Positions 62,058 through 63,135 of a stretch of 63,135 bases of DNA are shown piece after piece. The position numbers and the translations under genes were made by a program. The notes below the pieces were generated by a model, which saw only the letters and a list, made by a program, of their open reading frames with translations, did not search any database and was not told the origin of the DNA. The DNA comes from SZAS-103 sp038234715 (lineage in GTDB: Bacteria > Pseudomonadota > Gammaproteobacteria > Xanthomonadales > Xanthomonadaceae). Where the stretch lies: contig JBBQTD010000016.1 in assembly GCA_038234715.1 (NCBI GenBank), positions 1 to 63,135 on the forward strand. Reading direction: 5' to 3'. The stretch's first letter is position 1. Each line of letters opens with the position of its first letter.

Positions 62058-62073
62058 CTAGAAGGAGATACAC
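62058..62073 (+). promoter_or_regulatory. Very strong ribosome binding site
   Basis: CTAGAAGGAGATACACATG places AAGGAG seven to eight bases before the ATG at 62074. This near-ideal site fits a highly expressed outer-membrane protein. Confidence 0.7.
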
Positions 62074-62862
<789 letters not shown>

Positions 62863-62884
62863 TCGAAGCAGCACCGTGACCATG

Positions 62885-62917
62885 CGAAGCCCGGCACCTC
62901 GCCGGGCTTCGTTTTTT
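62885..62917 (+). terminator. Rho-independent terminator
   Basis: CGAAGCCCGGC-ACCTC-GCCGGGCTTCG is a perfect 11-bp stem followed by TTTTTT, 23 bp after the outer-membrane protein stop. Confidence 0.93.
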
Positions 62918-63135
62918 CGGATACGGGCTGGGCCGCAAGGTTACGGCGAACGCCTCCGGATCGCGCCAAACACCAACCCGGATGGCAGCGACAGTCCAGA
63001 AGGCCGTGCAAGTGAAACGTCGCATTGAGTCGACATGCGCAAAACCAGGGTTACCTGGCCTGACGGTGCCTTCGTGGTCCAGCTTGTGGCAGCTGGTTGT
63101 GGACTTTTGGCGACCTGGTGTCGCGTCGCGCAGCG
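62918..63135. other. Right end of window, no gene seen
   Basis: No supported coding sequence. Shorter frames here overlap the outer-membrane gene's antisense strand and are artefacts of its polyproline tail. Confidence 0.4.

Larger units (their letters stand above)
61540..62073. other. Gap with dispersed palindromic repeat and the ompA-type leader
   Basis: Holds the palindromic repeat at about 61650-61710, then the putative promoter and a leader of roughly 150 bases before the outer-membrane protein gene. No gene is supported. Confidence 0.5.

Overview
The window is GC-rich chromosomal DNA of a gammaproteobacterium, most likely of the order Lysobacterales (Xanthomonadales). This rests on gene order (yqgE-ruvX-pyrB; tonB-gshB divergent from pilG-pilH-pilI-pilJ-chpA-chpB-chpC), the lack of pilK, RAYT-type repeats, and a dispersed repeat family that I remember from Xanthomonas/Lysobacter relatives. 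The genus cannot be fixed from the sequence alone.

Layout. 1-2.3 kb: end of a RAYT transposase, a large 21-bp-phased repeat array, and a membrane-anchored Ala/Pro-rich protein. 2.3-9.8 kb: ferritin-like protein, cNMP-binding/DUF1003 protein, YiiX-like hydrolase, yqgE-ruvX-pyrB, a big inverted repeat, tonB and gshB. 10-23.8 kb: the Pil-Chp chemosensory operon for type IV pili, with unusually inflated low-complexity regions in PilI, ChpA and ChpB. 23.8-29.5 kb: rsmE, bioA, gspN, and a tightly overlapping nudE-cysQ-mazG-DUF962 operon of nucleotide-cleaning hydrolases. 29.5-31.7 kb: an OmpR/histidine-kinase pair. 31.7-63.1 kb: an accessory stretch with Sel1/TPR proteins, isoaspartyl peptidase, an arsR-SRPBCC-GST operon, a YegI-like pseudokinase, a bacterial TrmY homologue, a His-rich duplicated-domain protein, an autotransporter, an alkaline-phosphatase-fold hydrolase, YihY, a decayed HigB with intact HigA, a frameshifted transglutaminase-like gene, CPBP protease, a TonB-C/Sel1 fusion, a serine hydrolase, a DUF1456 protein and an OmpA-type barrel.

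The most unusual signal is a set of four intergenic arrays (about 0.84-1.34, 31.71-31.79, 36.88-37.06 and 57.36-57.93 kb). Every array has the same exact 21-bp period, yet each has its own core sequence; three cores carry a short palindrome. Because 21 is a multiple of three, the arrays create long spurious ORFs in many frames. I know of no described element of this kind and see no candidate effector gene in the window.

A second theme is RAYT/REP biology: the transposase end at the left edge shares its terminal sequence with a 75-bp element at 59.04 kb that has perfect 16-bp inverted ends and has inserted into the 3' end of a gene. Related hairpins lie at 47.28, 49.99 and 54.91 kb.
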